Below, piece after piece: positions 63,252 through 64,000 of a stretch of DNA of 64,000 nt. Below the pieces are notes generated by a model. It was not told where the DNA came from. It saw only the letters and a list, made by a program, of their open reading frames with translations, and made no database searches. Made by a program: the position numbers and the translations under genes. Each line of letters begins with the position of its first letter. The first letter of the stretch is position 1. The DNA is taken from the NCBI GenBank assembly GCA_902594235.1, contig CACJLJ010000002.1:186001-250000 (forward strand), read 5' to 3'. The stretch comes from an uncultured Pelagibacteraceae bacterium. GTDB lineage: Bacteria > Pseudomonadota > Alphaproteobacteria > Pelagibacterales > Pelagibacteraceae.

Positions 63252-64000
63252 TCAAATCGTTTTATAAAAATTATACCAATTATTACCTAATATTCCGTTT
63301 ATTTCTGTCTCTGAAAAACCTATCTTATTTAAACCTTTTTCTAAATTTACAAAACCCCTTGCGTCTTTAAACCACTCTGGTTGTTTTGGAAAACCAGGCT
63401 TATTTTTTGTGCCCTCTCCATAATTTTTACTTTTAGCCCACGTTCCGTTTCTCATCCACTCAACAACTTCATCTGGTTGATTCAAACAAAGATCTGATCC
63501 TATTCCAATATTTTTAACGTTCATAATTTCTGCAGTTCTTGCAACCATTTCACAAAAGCTTTCAATGCTACAGTTTGTATTATTTTTTAAATGATGAGGA
63601 TAAAGTGATAATCCTAAAATCCCACCGCTTTCACTTAATGTTTTCAGCAATTCAGATGATTTATTTCTTTTAGCTGCATGCCAAAAAGAAGGATTGGCAT
63701 GAGTGATTGCAATAGGCTTCTCACTCAACTCAATTGCATCAAAAGTACTTTTTTCTGCTGAATGAGACATGTCTACGACCACACCAACTCTATTCATTTC
63801 TTTTATAACCTCTCTTCCAAAATTTGTAACTCCACTATCATTTTTTTCATAACAACCAGTTGCTAATAAAGACTGATTATTATAAGTTAATTGCATAAAC
63901 CTACATCCTAATTCGTGAACTTTTTCAACTAAATTTATGTCATCTTCTATAGGAGAACAATTTTGAAAACCAAAAAAAATTGCTGTTTTTTTTTCTTCAT
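63252..64000 (-). CDS. Membrane dipeptidase family M19 (renal dipeptidase), partial
   Basis: A metallo-dipeptidase family member. The frame is open to the window edge, beyond the internal ATG at 63896: IFFGFQNCSPIEDD continues into ELGCRFMQLTYNNQS, the M19 GFQNxxxI..D...LGVRxxxLTYN block. VDMSHSAEKSTFD (a His/Ser pair), ITHANPSFWHA and the C-terminal GIGSDLCLN with its Asp are typical metal-site areas. The N-terminus lies outside. Whether it hydrolyses dipeptides or another amide is not evident. First in a minus-strand operon with three uncharacterised products. Confidence 0.85.
   Translation of the reverse strand, partial: EEKKTAIFFGFQNCSPIEDDINLVEKVHELGCRFMQLTYNNQSLLATGCYEKNDSGVTNFGREVIKEMNRVGVVVDMSHSAEKSTFDAIELSEKPIAITHANPSFWHAAKRNKSSELLKTLSESGGILGLSLYPHHLKNNTNCSIESFCEMVARTAEIMNVKNIGIGSDLCLNQPDEVVEWMRNGTWAKSKNYGEGTKNKPGFPKQPEWFKDARGFVNLEKGLNKIGFSETEINGILGNNWYNFYKTI

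Overview
The window looks like chromosomal DNA from a SAR11 / Pelagibacterales alphaproteobacterium. The signs are very AT-rich DNA, almost no intergenic space (most neighbours overlap by 1-4 bases or sit within 60 bases; the longest gaps, near 21.4 kb and 24.2 kb, are about 160-170 bases), proteins rich in Lys, Ile and Asn, and a gene set typical of that group: a PurSQL purine system, a 2-methylcitrate cycle, a fused SpeD-SpeE, several osmolyte demethylation enzymes and an ETF chain. I see no IS element, prophage, CRISPR array or rRNA. There is one tRNA. The assignment is inferred from gene content; no search was run.

Layout. 0-4.4 kb: purine operon purC(partial)-purS-purQ-purL followed by bolA-grxD. 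4.4-14.1 kb (minus strand): a methyltransferase, rpsD with its own promoter, trmJ-cimA-cysS, nadE, class II DAHP synthase, glmS, and a gene for only the acetyltransferase half of GlmU. 14.1-18.4 kb (plus): gph and prpD-prpB-prpC. 18.4-21.4 kb (minus): nrdA-nrdB behind a strong promoter overlapped by a perfect dyad. 21.5-30.9 kb: phosphomannomutase, a long charged-helix protein, a lipoprotein, a TSUP permease, dus, rpoZ with an acidic tail, an MFS carrier, a hydroxyacid dehydrogenase, a gamma-carbonic anhydrase. 30.9-37.3 kb: thioredoxin-like protein, two glycosyltransferases, a metal-ligand-poor M24 hydrolase and an amino-acid ABC transporter without its ATPase.

37.4-42.6 kb is the most coherent system. 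On the minus strand mtnP, a secreted glycosidase-like gene, mtnA, a FucA-type class II aldolase and a SpeD-SpeE fusion are tightly packed, with apt divergent. Together they can make spermidine, split the methylthioadenosine by-product, recycle adenine through Apt, and send the methylthioribose carbon to DHAP by an aldolase shunt instead of the classical MtnB/C/D salvage route.

42.6-47.5 kb: tRNA-Met, a GT2, a polytopic GT-C-like protein, two tandem related small membrane proteins, a double winged-helix regulator and a BASS-family transporter. 47.5-60.1 kb is a one-carbon/demethylation zone: a dimethylglycine-dehydrogenase-like enzyme is co-transcribed with etfB, etfA and ETF-quinone oxidoreductase, giving an enzyme-to-ubiquinone route in one operon. 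Further on, a Rieske oxygenase is coupled to an APS-kinase-like P-loop kinase and a small nucleotidyltransferase, and a MetF-like plus GcvT-like pair runs the other way. 60.1-64 kb: a 34-residue membrane peptide coupled to a Yip1-like protein, then an M19 dipeptidase (partial), a 553-residue protein of unknown function, a DUF3726-like protein and a 53-residue zinc-ribbon protein in one minus-strand operon.
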